Assembly (NCBI GenBank): GCA_030615145.1
Contig: JAUWZT010000006.1
Location: 1 to 31,341 of the forward strand
From: Promethearchaeota archaeon
Lineage (GTDB): Archaea > Asgardarchaeota > Lokiarchaeia > Sigyniarchaeales > SOKP01
Reading direction: 5' to 3'
DNA: 31,341 nt
The translations under genes were made by a program, and so were the position numbers. Positions 8,022-17,314 of the stretch are shown in pieces; within the stretch, counting starts at the first letter, position 1; every line of letters starts with the position of its first letter. The notes under the pieces were generated by a model, which ran no database searches, had not been told where the DNA came from, and saw nothing but the letters and a program-made list of their open reading frames with translations.

Positions 8022-9545
8022 ATGGCTCCAAAGCATAAAGCCAGTCTTAAGAGAGATAAACCTTTAGAACACTGTGCGGTTTTTGGTATAGCTTGCAACG
8101 ATATTGCCTACTCTGTTTCTAAATTATTATATAGCGGTTTAATTTCTCAGCAACATCGCGGTCAAGAATCTACGGGAATTTCTATACTTAAAACGGGCGG
8201 AAGAATTTTTACTTATAAGAAAAAAGGATTAGTTTCTAATGTGTTAAACGATAAAGTTTTGTCCAAGTTCTGGGGCAATGTTGGAATTGGGCATAATAGG
8301 TACGCTACAACCGGAGCTCAAGAGTTTGAATCTCCTGATTACATGCAACCTTATCATTTTAATAACAATGAAATCGAGTTTTCCTTAGCCTTTAATGGAA
8401 CAATACCTAATTATACAGAAATAAAACAAAACTTAGAAGACAAAGGAAGAATTTTTGTCACAACTACAGATACTGAAGTAATAGCCCAATTGATAGCATC
8501 TATTGCTTTAAGGACTGAAGGTTGGCCCAATATTCTGAAGACTGCAAGTAGATCTTTAGATGGGTCTTATTCGCTTTTAATATTAACAGCTGAAGGAGAT
8601 ATTTACGCTATTAGAGATCCCTTAGGATTTAAACCCTTATGTATAGGAGAATTAAAATCTGAAGAAAGACACCATTACATTGTTTCCTCTGAATCTTGCG
8701 GTATTGATGTTTTAGGTGGAAATCTTATTAGAGATGTAGAGCCCGGAGAAATCGTTCATTTGAGCTATCAAAAAGGCATACATTCAGAAATGGTGTTGAA
8801 AAGTGAAAGAACAGCTCTATGTCAGTTTGAATTCGTATATTTCGCTCGCCCTGATTCAATTATTGATGGAATTTCCATTGCTCAGACAAGGTTGCAATTA
8901 GGGATAAATTTGGCTAAAAAAGATCCCTTATTGAATGACTCTAAATTTAAAGAAAGAGCAATCGTAGTTCCAGTACCTGATTCGGGGAGAAGTGTTGCTG
9001 TAGGTTACGCGCAAGAAGCGAAATTACCTTATGTAGAAGGATTAATGAAGAATCGATATGTGTGGCGCACTTTCATAATGCCTGGACAAAAAAATAGGGA
9101 AGCGGCTGTAAAAGAAAAATTAAATCCAATTAAATCTTTTGTTAAGGGTAAGAATGTAATTATACTGGATGATTCGATCGTAAGAGGAACAACTACAAAA
9201 AAGATTATTAATTTGATTAGAGAAGCTGGTGCAATATCTGTTAATGTAAGAATTAGTTGTCCTCCTGTAATAAGACCATGTTACATGGGTATTGACTTTC
9301 CTACAACCTCAGAATTAATTGCAGGACGCTTTAAAAATCTTTATGGTGCGGAAAATTATATCGAAGAGATAAGAAAGAAGATAGGAGCTGATTCTCTACG
9401 ATATCAAACTATTAATGATCTTGTTAGTGCAATCGGAAAAAGTAAAAACCAGTTGTGTATGGCATGTCTAACGGGGGAATATCCACTAAAATCTGTAAAT
9501 AAAATAATAGAAATGGAAAGAGCTATATCATCAGATAGAAATTAG
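8022..9545 (+). CDS. purF: Amidophosphoribosyltransferase (PurF)
   Basis: Catalyses the first committed step of purine synthesis: glutamine + PRPP to phosphoribosylamine. The 507-residue protein has a 17-residue N-terminal extension (propeptide) ending before C18 in EHCAVFGI, the Ntn nucleophile exposed by cleavage, followed by QQHRGQESTGIS and the RYATTG motif. The C-terminal phosphoribosyltransferase domain has VPVPDSGRS and the PRPP loop VIILDDSIVRGTTT. Cysteines in TALCQFEF, ISCPP and CMACLTGEYP match the 4Fe-4S ligands of the Bacillus-type enzyme. It starts at an ATG and is convergent with a PurF paralogue, 16 bases apart. Confidence 0.96.
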   Translation: MAPKHKASLKRDKPLEHCAVFGIACNDIAYSVSKLLYSGLISQQHRGQESTGISILKTGGRIFTYKKKGLVSNVLNDKVLSKFWGNVGIGHNRYATTGAQEFESPDYMQPYHFNNNEIEFSLAFNGTIPNYTEIKQNLEDKGRIFVTTTDTEVIAQLIASIALRTEGWPNILKTASRSLDGSYSLLILTAEGDIYAIRDPLGFKPLCIGELKSEERHHYIVSSESCGIDVLGGNLIRDVEPGEIVHLSYQKGIHSEMVLKSERTALCQFEFVYFARPDSIIDGISIAQTRLQLGINLAKKDPLLNDSKFKERAIVVPVPDSGRSVAVGYAQEAKLPYVEGLMKNRYVWRTFIMPGQKNREAAVKEKLNPIKSFVKGKNVIILDDSIVRGTTTKKIINLIREAGAISVNVRISCPPVIRPCYMGIDFPTTSELIAGRFKNLYGAENYIEEIRKKIGADSLRYQTINDLVSAIGKSKNQLCMACLTGEYPLKSVNKIIEMERAISSDRN

Positions 9546-9561
9546 TATTTTTTAAAAATTC

Positions 9562-10959
9562 CTATTCTACACCATCCCAACAATAGGTGCATAGTTTTTC
9601 TTTTGGCAATCCAATAGCTTTAACTAGGTTTTCTAGCCTCTGATATTTTAATGTCGTTAAATGCAACTTTTCGCGTATAACATTGACCATTGCCTTATAT
9701 TTATCAGACTCAGGATTGGTATACTCCACGGGATTTTCGAGATCCTCTCCAATTAATTCTTTAATGGCCCATCTTCCTGCTAAATCTAGCTCAGAACGAG
9801 ATCGAGAGAAGTTTAAAAATTTACATCCGAAAACAAGTGGAGGACAAGCAGGTCTCATGTGTACTTCTTTTGCTCCTGATTCAAACAACCGCTCAACTTG
9901 CCTTTTCAATTGAGTACCTCTCACGATTGAGTCCTCGCAAAAAAGAAGACGCTTATCCGCGATAAGTTCTTTAATCGGTATAAGTTTCATCTTTGCGACT
10001 ATATCTCTAATGGATTGTTCTTGAGGCATGAAACTTCGAGGCCATGTTGGTGTATACTTTACAAAGGGTCGGGCATAGGGAATTTGTGCTTCATTAGCAT
10101 AACCTAATCCATGAGCTGTGCCAGAATCTGGGATCCCTGCTACGAGATCAATTTCCAGATCATCTTCTCTTCGTAGATAAGCACCACATTTATACCGAAC
10201 AGATTCTACATTTATCCCCTCATAACTAGAAGCAGGGTATCCATAATAGACCCATAAGAAAGAACAGATTTGCAATCTACTACCCGGTGCAACCTTTTGT
10301 TCGAGACCCTTTTCACCTAGAAAAGCGATTTCTCCAGGTCCTAGATATTTTGTTATTTTATAACCAAGATTTGGGAATGCACAAGTTTCCATTGCAACAG
10401 CATAAGAACCGGGCTTTTCAGCTATAACGAGAGGCGTTCTGCCTAGTGAATCGCGTGCAGCGAATATCCCTTCATCAGTTAAGATAAGAATGGTACACGA
10501 ACCATCGATCATATCTTGAACCTTTTGAATACCTTCTTCAAATGTAGCAGCTTGGCTAATTATTGTTGCTACCATTTCCGTAGGGTTAATTTCTCCTCCA
10601 TGCATTTCTGAGAAATGAGTTCCATTTTGTAATGCTTTGCTTGCGAGTTCTTCTATGTTATTAATTTTTCCGACTGTTGAAAGGGCAAAAACACCTAAGT
10701 GCGAACTGATAATTAAAGGTTGATCTTCGTAGTCACTAATTACTCCGATACCTTTATTTCCATGCATTTTCTTGATATCTTTATCGAATTTAGATCTAAA
10801 TTGGCTCGTTGTTATATCCTTGATGAACCTTTGAAAACCACCAGAGTTTTTTACCGCCAAACCCCCTCTTTTGGTTCCTAAATGGGAATGATAGTCTGTA
10901 CCATAAAAAAGATCCTCAACACAATCTCTATTTGAAAAAACTCCGAATAATCCTCCCAT
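9562..10959 (-). CDS. PurF paralogue lacking the catalytic N-terminal cysteine
   Basis: A 465-residue protein with both PurF domains: an Ntn-like N-terminal half (YHSHLGTKRGGLAV, the ARDSLGRTPLVIAE segment) and a C-terminal phosphoribosyltransferase half with the PRPP loop LLFCEDSIVRGTQL and Fe-S-type cysteines (LQICSF, RPACPP, KLCTYC). The start reads MGGLFGVF, so Gly stands where the nucleophilic Cys follows the initiator Met in glutaminase-active PurF, and no propeptide with a later cysteine is present. Related Cys-less PurF-like proteins occur in several bacterial groups; their reaction is not settled. It could use ammonia directly or have a regulatory or different phosphoribosyl-transfer role. 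It is not a pseudogene by sequence: the frame is intact and conserved motifs are kept. Confidence 0.88.
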   Translation of the reverse strand: MGGLFGVFSNRDCVEDLFYGTDYHSHLGTKRGGLAVKNSGGFQRFIKDITTSQFRSKFDKDIKKMHGNKGIGVISDYEDQPLIISSHLGVFALSTVGKINNIEELASKALQNGTHFSEMHGGEINPTEMVATIISQAATFEEGIQKVQDMIDGSCTILILTDEGIFAARDSLGRTPLVIAEKPGSYAVAMETCAFPNLGYKITKYLGPGEIAFLGEKGLEQKVAPGSRLQICSFLWVYYGYPASSYEGINVESVRYKCGAYLRREDDLEIDLVAGIPDSGTAHGLGYANEAQIPYARPFVKYTPTWPRSFMPQEQSIRDIVAKMKLIPIKELIADKRLLFCEDSIVRGTQLKRQVERLFESGAKEVHMRPACPPLVFGCKFLNFSRSRSELDLAGRWAIKELIGEDLENPVEYTNPESDKYKAMVNVIREKLHLTTLKYQRLENLVKAIGLPKEKLCTYCWDGVE

Positions 10960-11070
10960 TTTTTTAAATCACATCCACAATATAATTAATCTGAATAAAA
11001 TTATTAAATAAAATTATTAATCCAATATGATTTGACATTGAAGTCTTATTTCCTAAAAAGACGATAATTA

Positions 11071-13473
11071 TTAATTATTTTTATTATACTTGAAGGTTCC
11101 CCCTATTAATTGTCCTACGCTTATTCCCGCGTCCCCAGGTGGCACTACGTTGTGTTCAATGAAACTAAATCCTCCTTTAATGATTCGTTCTTTTATCGCC
11201 TTTGAAAAAGCACCGTTATAAGCAACGCCGCCAGTTAATCCTATTGTTTCTATACCATTTTCTTTGGCAATTTTAATCGCAACTTTCGCAAATACTATTC
11301 CAATTTCTTTTTGAAATTTTGCGGCGATATCTTGTCTTTTGGAATCTTTAATTTCTAGTAAATTTATTACATCTAAAATTAAATCTGAAGTATTAATAAG
11401 ATAAATTCCATTTTTCTTCGAGTATGTAATGTCTAAATTAATCTTATTTGGATTTCCTTTCGACGCCAAACCCTCCAGTCTCATCGCAGGTTCTCCTCTA
11501 TAACTTTTTAAATTCGACGCTCCCAAAATATATGATATAACATCAAAAATCCTACCGGTGGAGCTTGTCAATGGGATGTTTTCATTAGGAAATTGATAAT
11601 CGGCGTGCTCAAATTGAGAAATAATCGTTTTCAATTCTGTGTTTTTATATTCCAAATCGTTTTCTAAGGAAATTTGTTTGAATATTTTTACTGATTTTTC
11701 GACACCGAGAGCGTTAAGGATGATGGAAGCCGTCATTCTAGCAGGGTATTTAGTACATCGGTCTCCTCCAATCATAGGTTGGTTTCCTAAATGCCCGAGA
11801 CGTGTATAATCAAGATAAGAACATAGTAAAACTTCACCACCCCAAACATTCCCATCTTCGCCGTAACCAACTCCATCTGTGCATATGCAAACGATCTTTT
11901 CGTCTAATGCAACTTTATTTTCTGCCATCAAACTTAAAGCGTGAGCGTATTGGTGTTGGATACTATATAAATTGACGTTTAATCGTTCAGATAACTCTTT
12001 TGCTAATCTTGTCGTGACGAAAACTGGATGAGTGTCGCAAGCGATAAATTTAATTTCAGAATCTTTTATCTGAAGCAATTTTTTCATATGATGAAGCGCA
12101 TTTTTTAAAAAATCGTATGTTTCAAGGTGCGTTACGTTTCCAATATGTTGAGTCGGGAAAATTCGATTTCTTCGTAATAAGGCACCTGTCACTGCTAATT
12201 CTGGACCTGTAGCTATAGCGCTTGGGATTTTAACTTCAAAGGGTAATGGTAAATATTCTGGTACATAACCTCGCGACCTTCTAATAAGTTTCACTTCGTT
12301 GTTATGAACCCTTAATACACTATCGTCTGCTCGTTGGTAAATTGGCCTATTATGGAGTAAGAAAAAATCAGCAAGGTATTTGAGCTGGTCGTAAATCTTC
12401 TCGTTTTCGATTGCCATAGGAATGTTTGATTTATTACCGCTGGTATAAACTAACGGTTTTTCTCCAATGTAATCGAACAACAAATAATGAATACCCGAAT
12501 AAGGAAGCATTAAACCTATATTATTTAAACCTGGGGCAATAAAATCGCTAATGTCAGATTTATTGAAGTTTTTATTTTTCTCCAAAACCACAATTGGTCT
12601 GCGAAAAGAAGATAAAAGTTCCCTTTCTCTTTCTGAAATGTTAAAGTAATCCTCAATAATTTCTAAATTTGGAACCATTAAAGCAAAAGGTTTATGCTTT
12701 CTCTTCCCTTTTCTTCTGCGTAGCTCTAGGATTATTTTATCGTCGTTAGCTAAACAAACTAAGTGGACACCTCCTATTCCTTTAATAGCAGCAACTTCTC
12801 CTTCGTTTATTCTCTTAGCAGTTTCCTTTAGAACCTCCTCTATTGTGTCAGTTGTAATTTGCGTTTTAGCTTTGTCAAAGAGCTTATAATTTGGACCGCA
12901 CACAGAACAAGCAAATGTCTGGGCGTGAAATCTCTTATTATTAAAATCCGAATATTCTTGTATACAAGATTCTGGTTCTGCCTTTTTACAGAAAGGAAAT
13001 TTTATCATTGTGCTTCGCTCTCTATCGTATGGTAAATCTTTAACCGTTGTAAACCTCGGTCCGCAAACAGCGCATGCTATGAATGGGTAGTTGTAATACT
13101 TCGGTAGTTTGGGGTTTTTCAAGTCTATTAAACAATCGTCGCAAATTGCAATATCTGGTGGAAGAGTTAGACTAATTCCTCGTCCTTGCTCACTCTTTCT
13201 TATTTCAAGATTATTATAGTGTATTTTGGGATCTGAATCCTTATACTCAATTCTTTCAATAAATGAAATTTTTGGTTTCTTAAGATGAACTTCTTCTAAA
13301 AATTGGTCGATCAGTTGCGATACACCTTGCAAAACTAATCGAACTCCCGCGTTTCCTCGGTTTAAAATAAAACCTTTTAATTCTAAATATCTCGCTAAAT
13401 TAAATAAAAATGGACGAAATCCTACACCTTGAACGATACCATCGATATTAATTTCTACAGTTTTTTTAACCAT
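11071..13473 (-). CDS. hypF: Carbamoyltransferase HypF ([NiFe] hydrogenase maturation)
   Basis: HypF makes carbamoyl-AMP from carbamoyl phosphate and transfers the carbamoyl group to the C-terminal Cys of HypE, the source of the CN ligands of the NiFe centre. The 800-residue protein shows, in order, an acylphosphatase domain (DGIVQGVGFRPF, 11-22), zinc fingers (C111, C114, C134, C137; then C162, C170, C189, C192 with FHAQ between), a YrdC domain (about 200-380) and a Kae1-like domain with HQYAHALSLMAE and TGGVAYNGAFS. The third cysteine pair is spaced C-x7-C instead of the usual C-x2-C. hypD and hypE lie 2-7 kb away on the same strand but are separated by unrelated genes. Confidence 0.96.
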   Translation of the reverse strand: MVKKTVEINIDGIVQGVGFRPFLFNLARYLELKGFILNRGNAGVRLVLQGVSQLIDQFLEEVHLKKPKISFIERIEYKDSDPKIHYNNLEIRKSEQGRGISLTLPPDIAICDDCLIDLKNPKLPKYYNYPFIACAVCGPRFTTVKDLPYDRERSTMIKFPFCKKAEPESCIQEYSDFNNKRFHAQTFACSVCGPNYKLFDKAKTQITTDTIEEVLKETAKRINEGEVAAIKGIGGVHLVCLANDDKIILELRRRKGKRKHKPFALMVPNLEIIEDYFNISERERELLSSFRRPIVVLEKNKNFNKSDISDFIAPGLNNIGLMLPYSGIHYLLFDYIGEKPLVYTSGNKSNIPMAIENEKIYDQLKYLADFFLLHNRPIYQRADDSVLRVHNNEVKLIRRSRGYVPEYLPLPFEVKIPSAIATGPELAVTGALLRRNRIFPTQHIGNVTHLETYDFLKNALHHMKKLLQIKDSEIKFIACDTHPVFVTTRLAKELSERLNVNLYSIQHQYAHALSLMAENKVALDEKIVCICTDGVGYGEDGNVWGGEVLLCSYLDYTRLGHLGNQPMIGGDRCTKYPARMTASIILNALGVEKSVKIFKQISLENDLEYKNTELKTIISQFEHADYQFPNENIPLTSSTGRIFDVISYILGASNLKSYRGEPAMRLEGLASKGNPNKINLDITYSKKNGIYLINTSDLILDVINLLEIKDSKRQDIAAKFQKEIGIVFAKVAIKIAKENGIETIGLTGGVAYNGAFSKAIKERIIKGGFSFIEHNVVPPGDAGISVGQLIGGTFKYNKNN

Positions 13474-13564
13474 TCAAATAAATTTAAATTTAAAAGAAAT
13501 ATAAATCAACTGATTTTTAATTTAAACCCCAAAAGAAAATAAAAAAAATAAAATTATTTAATTT

Positions 13565-14830
13565 TTAATTCTTACACTTTCTTCTCATTAAGATTACTGA
13601 AATGATACCGATTAAGCCTAATATTAGATAAAGGTTAAATCCTGGAATAACTAGTTGTCCTCCACCTCCATCTTCATCTCCGCAATCATTATTCTCTATA
13701 GTATTACCTTCGCTGGTTCCTTCTTCTTTAATACATGCCCCATTACCGCTTAAACTATTTCCTGTAACTCGATTATAATTGCTATCTACAAGTTCTATCC
13801 CTGTGCCATTATTATTTCTTACAGTATTATCAGTAATATTGTTCCAAATGCTAAAAATTAGTTTTATTCCCTCGTCATTGAGATCTACAATATTATTAGA
13901 TACTATAAGCTTCACACAATTATCCAAAAATATTCCATCATCGGTATTATTAGACACTGAATTCATTGAAATTTCGCAATATTCAGAAAGATCTATACTT
14001 AATCCAATAGCATAACTTTCCTGACCATTTGAAGATATTGAGTTATTTAAAATTGTAAGATTTTTAGATTCATATATATGAACTCCAGTATAGTTATTGA
14101 AATTAATAGAATTGTGTTTAATCTCTCCCTTATAAGTATAGTCCATCCATAAACCAACGTGATTATATTCTATTGTATTACCAATAATCGAAATATTATA
14201 GTTAGGATCAAGAGGTAAAATTTCGAAACTACTTACATAAATTCCATAAACATCATTATCATTTATTATATTTCCAGTAATGGTAGTATCATTACATTGA
14301 GTGATATTTATACCAATATGATGATTATAATTAGCTGTATTCTCTGAAATTGTACAATTATCTGATGTGGTTAGGCGAATTCCATCTAAACAATGAGAAA
14401 AATCGTTTTCTATTAATGTTCCATTATCTGATTGAGATAAAAAAATTCCATAATTATCATTTCCATTTGAAGTGAATATAGTACAATTTTTAATTTTAAA
14501 GTAATCATTTGAATTATTCTCGATGAGAATTCCACCATTAATAGGAGAATTCGTAGCATTTATGATAACATTTTCAATGGTATAGGGATTAGAAAATGAA
14601 CCATCTCCACTACACCAATCTTCCAGTACTGCTGCGGTCCAGTTATTTCGGATATGAATATATGATTCATAATGGACTGCATTTATAGATGGTTGTTTTA
14701 TCTTTTTAAAGGTTCCTGAGGTTGAATCATAGTCAATATGGACAAATATAGAATATAGATTAATCCCTAGAGAGAATATAATAAATAGTCCTAAAAAGAA
14801 TATTATTTTTTTTTTTATATTAGATTTCAT
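13565..14830 (-). CDS. Surface-anchored right-handed beta-helix repeat protein
   Basis: A 421-residue protein with an N-terminal hydrophobic signal/anchor (about residues 8-28), a body of repeating units of the NosD/PbH1 type (phrases such as NDVYGIYVSS, YNHVGLWMDY, NNTDDGIFLD, NNNGTGIELVDSNYN) and a C-terminal tail: a Gly-rich linker, PGFNLYLILGLIGIISVILM and the basic end RRKCKN. The tail resembles PGF-type archaeosortase sorting signals (motif, helix, basic residues), so the protein is probably displayed outside the membrane. Many Asn-x-Ser/Thr sequons fit an exported glycoprotein. Ligand or enzymatic activity cannot be told; beta-helices bind or cleave polysaccharides in other cases. Confidence 0.85.
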   Translation of the reverse strand: MKSNIKKKIIFFLGLFIIFSLGINLYSIFVHIDYDSTSGTFKKIKQPSINAVHYESYIHIRNNWTAAVLEDWCSGDGSFSNPYTIENVIINATNSPINGGILIENNSNDYFKIKNCTIFTSNGNDNYGIFLSQSDNGTLIENDFSHCLDGIRLTTSDNCTISENTANYNHHIGINITQCNDTTITGNIINDNDVYGIYVSSFEILPLDPNYNISIIGNTIEYNHVGLWMDYTYKGEIKHNSINFNNYTGVHIYESKNLTILNNSISSNGQESYAIGLSIDLSEYCEISMNSVSNNTDDGIFLDNCVKLIVSNNIVDLNDEGIKLIFSIWNNITDNTVRNNNGTGIELVDSNYNRVTGNSLSGNGACIKEEGTSEGNTIENNDCGDEDGGGGQLVIPGFNLYLILGLIGIISVILMRRKCKN

Positions 14831-14910
14831 ATATTAACATCACTATGTAATATTAATAAGTAAATATAGACACGAATATATTTAAAATTACTATTCTTTT
14901 TTGATTTATT

Positions 14911-15783
14911 ATGACAAATAACGATTTAAGATGGGACATACCTTATCATAGAGCTTTTTTTAAAACCAGTCATAATTCTTTCAACATTTCTGTTCGAAAA
15001 CAACTTAATAACGGTGTTAGAGGTCTTGAATATGACATACACGACGACAGGATTCAAGAAGTTGGTGATTTTGAAGTATATCACCTGCCCAAACATGTTG
15101 ATGTTGCAATTAATGTAGATGGAAATCCTGGAGATTTATTGCTATCGAATTGGCTCACATTATTGAAAGACTGGTCCGACGACCAGAATAACGAACACGC
15201 ACCAATCACTCTTTTTATCGAATTGAAAGATTGTATTGTTGACGCGAATAATGATCCGAGCGAATTATATGGCATTGAAAGGTTAAATAAGGTGATTCTT
15301 GATACATTATCACCTAAGTACTTATATTCCCATAGTGATTTTAGGAAAAACGAATATCAATGGCCAACAATAGGAGAATTAAAAGGACGCGTAATTATTG
15401 TATTAACCAGTTATTGGGGCGGTTACTGGGCTTCAAGTGAAGGTGGGTTCGAGTCTCGTTTACAATATTTAAACAATTGTCTGAAGGGTGAGGAAGACAT
15501 TTGCTTCGTATCTTGGATCGAAGAAGATCGTGGAAAACAGAAATTGTTTATGAAAGAAAAAGCAACATTTTGGAAATGCAGTATAGAATATAGCACCAAA
15601 TATTATGAAGAGAATGTGCAATTACAAAGATCCACAAGAGTCGATTTCGATAAAATACATTGGGGTCGCCATGTGAAAACTTATTATGAGAAAAATTATG
15701 AAAGTGGATTTAGAGCCAACTTTTTTGCTACAGATTCATGGGCCAAAGAAAAATATGATAAAGTTTTTCCATGGTCAATTTAA
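14911..15783 (+). CDS. PLC-like phosphodiesterase (PI-PLC X-domain superfamily)
   Basis: A 290-residue protein whose N-terminal half fits the PLC-like TIM-barrel phosphodiesterases: H21 in KTSHNSFN, the sequence QLNNGVRGLEYDIHDD with R37, E40 and D42 as likely metal/phosphate ligands, the second catalytic histidine H58 in VYHLPKH, and ITLFIELKD as the next metal-bearing strand. Such enzymes cleave phosphodiester lipids (PI-PLC, GDPD) or related substrates. No signal peptide is visible, so a cytoplasmic role is more likely. It is divergent from the beta-helix gene (80 bases apart) and convergent with hypD (one base between the stops). The substrate is not inferable. Confidence 0.82.
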   Translation: MTNNDLRWDIPYHRAFFKTSHNSFNISVRKQLNNGVRGLEYDIHDDRIQEVGDFEVYHLPKHVDVAINVDGNPGDLLLSNWLTLLKDWSDDQNNEHAPITLFIELKDCIVDANNDPSELYGIERLNKVILDTLSPKYLYSHSDFRKNEYQWPTIGELKGRVIIVLTSYWGGYWASSEGGFESRLQYLNNCLKGEEDICFVSWIEEDRGKQKLFMKEKATFWKCSIEYSTKYYEENVQLQRSTRVDFDKIHWGRHVKTYYEKNYESGFRANFFATDSWAKEKYDKVFPWSI

Positions 15784-15784
15784 G

Positions 15785-16876
15785 CTATCTATGATAATTA
15801 TAAAATATCGCACATGTACCCTCTTGAGAAACCATACATGGTCCAATAGGGTTGAGTGGAGTACACATTTCGCCAAAAAGCTCGCACTCATTTGGGTATA
15901 GTTTACCTACCATTATTAGATGACATGAACATCCCGGTGGAATATCTTGCGACTTTTCAATTTTAATATCGAATTTTTTATCAGCATCAAATTTTTCGTA
16001 CTTGTCTCGTATTGCTAATCCTCCATCAAGAATTCTTCCAATCCCTCTCCAAGGGGAGGACACGGATTCAAAAACTTCTAAAATAACATCTTGAGCGATT
16101 TTATTTCCTTCTGGTTTTACTACTCTCGAATATTCGTTTAAAGTTTCGAACTTTTTGTTCTTAATTTGTTGGAGTAGCATTAAAATACCTAATAAAACGT
16201 CGTTAGGCTCAAACCCGGCGATTACATTTGGTACTTTATAAGCGTCTGAAAATATTTTAAACGGCTTTAAACCAATTATAGTAGATACATGCCCTGGCGA
16301 AATAAAACCATCAATTCTTAGTTGGGATTGACTTATTAATAATTCCAACGCTGCGGGAATGAGCTTATGAGCGCAAATTACCGAAAAATTAGAGGGAGGC
16401 CCGCTTTTTATTTCGTAACCGATTAAGGGGGCTGTAGTTTCAAAACCAATCGCAAAAAAGATTACTTCTTTATCGGGATTCTCTCTCGCAATTTCGACCG
16501 CATCGTGAGGACCATATACGATTCTTACATCTGCTCCCATTGCTTTTAATTCTGCTAAGGAAAGGTTGGTAGCTGGAACCCGTATCATATCCCCAAAAGT
16601 AGTTATTATGGTGCCGTCTCGTTTCCCAAGCTCAATTGCTTTGTCAATATCTGCAGCGGGACATACACAAACAGGGCACCCCGGACCTGAAAGGATTTCA
16701 ATCTCTTTAGGTATCAATGGTCTTAGCCCATACTTTGAAAGAGTGTGTTCGTGAGTGCCACACACATGCATAAACTTAACTGGTTTTTTTATTTCCTTTA
16801 CAATTTTATTTATTGACTTAATTATTTTATCTGTGAATTCTTTGCTTCTTAAAATTTTAATTCCTGGAATACTCAA
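15785..16876 (-). CDS. hypD: Hydrogenase maturation factor HypD
   Basis: HypD is the Fe-S scaffold that, with HypC and HypE, assembles the Fe(CN)2CO unit of [NiFe] hydrogenases. The 363-residue protein carries the family motifs MHVCGTHEHT (C39), GPGCPVCVCP (C67, C70, C72), the GFETTAP segment, and a C-terminal cysteine-rich part (CSCH, NECELFGEMC, GPCMVSQEGTC) that holds the 4Fe-4S cluster. The start is TTG at 16876; the first residues SIPGIKILR fit the family and no ATG lies further upstream in frame. No HypC gene is seen in the window. Confidence 0.96.
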   Translation of the reverse strand: MSIPGIKILRSKEFTDKIIKSINKIVKEIKKPVKFMHVCGTHEHTLSKYGLRPLIPKEIEILSGPGCPVCVCPAADIDKAIELGKRDGTIITTFGDMIRVPATNLSLAELKAMGADVRIVYGPHDAVEIARENPDKEVIFFAIGFETTAPLIGYEIKSGPPSNFSVICAHKLIPAALELLISQSQLRIDGFISPGHVSTIIGLKPFKIFSDAYKVPNVIAGFEPNDVLLGILMLLQQIKNKKFETLNEYSRVVKPEGNKIAQDVILEVFESVSSPWRGIGRILDGGLAIRDKYEKFDADKKFDIKIEKSQDIPPGCSCHLIMVGKLYPNECELFGEMCTPLNPIGPCMVSQEGTCAIFYNYHR

Positions 16877-17014
16877 ATTAATATCAAAACCAAATTTTTT
16901 GAAAGTTCAGCAAATTATAATAATATAACTTATCTTTATTTATAGTAGAAGTTATTTAGGATAATTTATCTCTATAATAAAAATATAATCAATTTAAATT
17001 AGAAGTGATACAAA

Positions 17015-17314
17015 TTGAAAAATGAGTTAAAATTAAAAGAAGAGATTAAAGAAAAAATAATTTCTATTCTTGTAAAGCATGGTATTAAAAGGATTTTAGT
17101 TTTTGGATCCTATGCTCGCAATGAAGCAACTCCAAAAAGTGATTTAGATTTAATTGTAGATTTCCCTGAGGGAACTAGTTTGTTAGATCATGTTGGTATC
17201 GAAATTGAGTTATCTGAAGCTTTAAATATGAAGATTGATCTATTATCTCGAAATGGAATAAGCCCTTACATTAAAGATCATGTATTAAAAGAAGCCATTG
17301 TGATTTATGAATGA
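17015..17314 (+). CDS. mntA: MNT-type nucleotidyltransferase antitoxin
   Basis: A 99-residue minimal nucleotidyltransferase: the motif GSYARNEATPKSDLDL has the GS-x10-DxD pattern (G31, S32, D43, D45) and KIDLLS supplies the third acidic residue. In MNT/HEPN pairs this protein neutralises its HEPN partner by adding AMP to a tyrosine. The start is TTG; the nearby ATG at 17022 is out of frame and stops at once. Its stop overlaps the start of the HEPN gene by four bases (ATGA), typical of translational coupling in these modules. Confidence 0.88.
   Translation: MKNELKLKEEIKEKIISILVKHGIKRILVFGSYARNEATPKSDLDLIVDFPEGTSLLDHVGIEIELSEALNMKIDLLSRNGISPYIKDHVLKEAIVIYE

Noticed and set aside
9683..9913. 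76-codon frame opposite the PurF paralogue
   Set aside because: It is antisense to conserved phosphoribosyltransferase motifs; a coding shadow.
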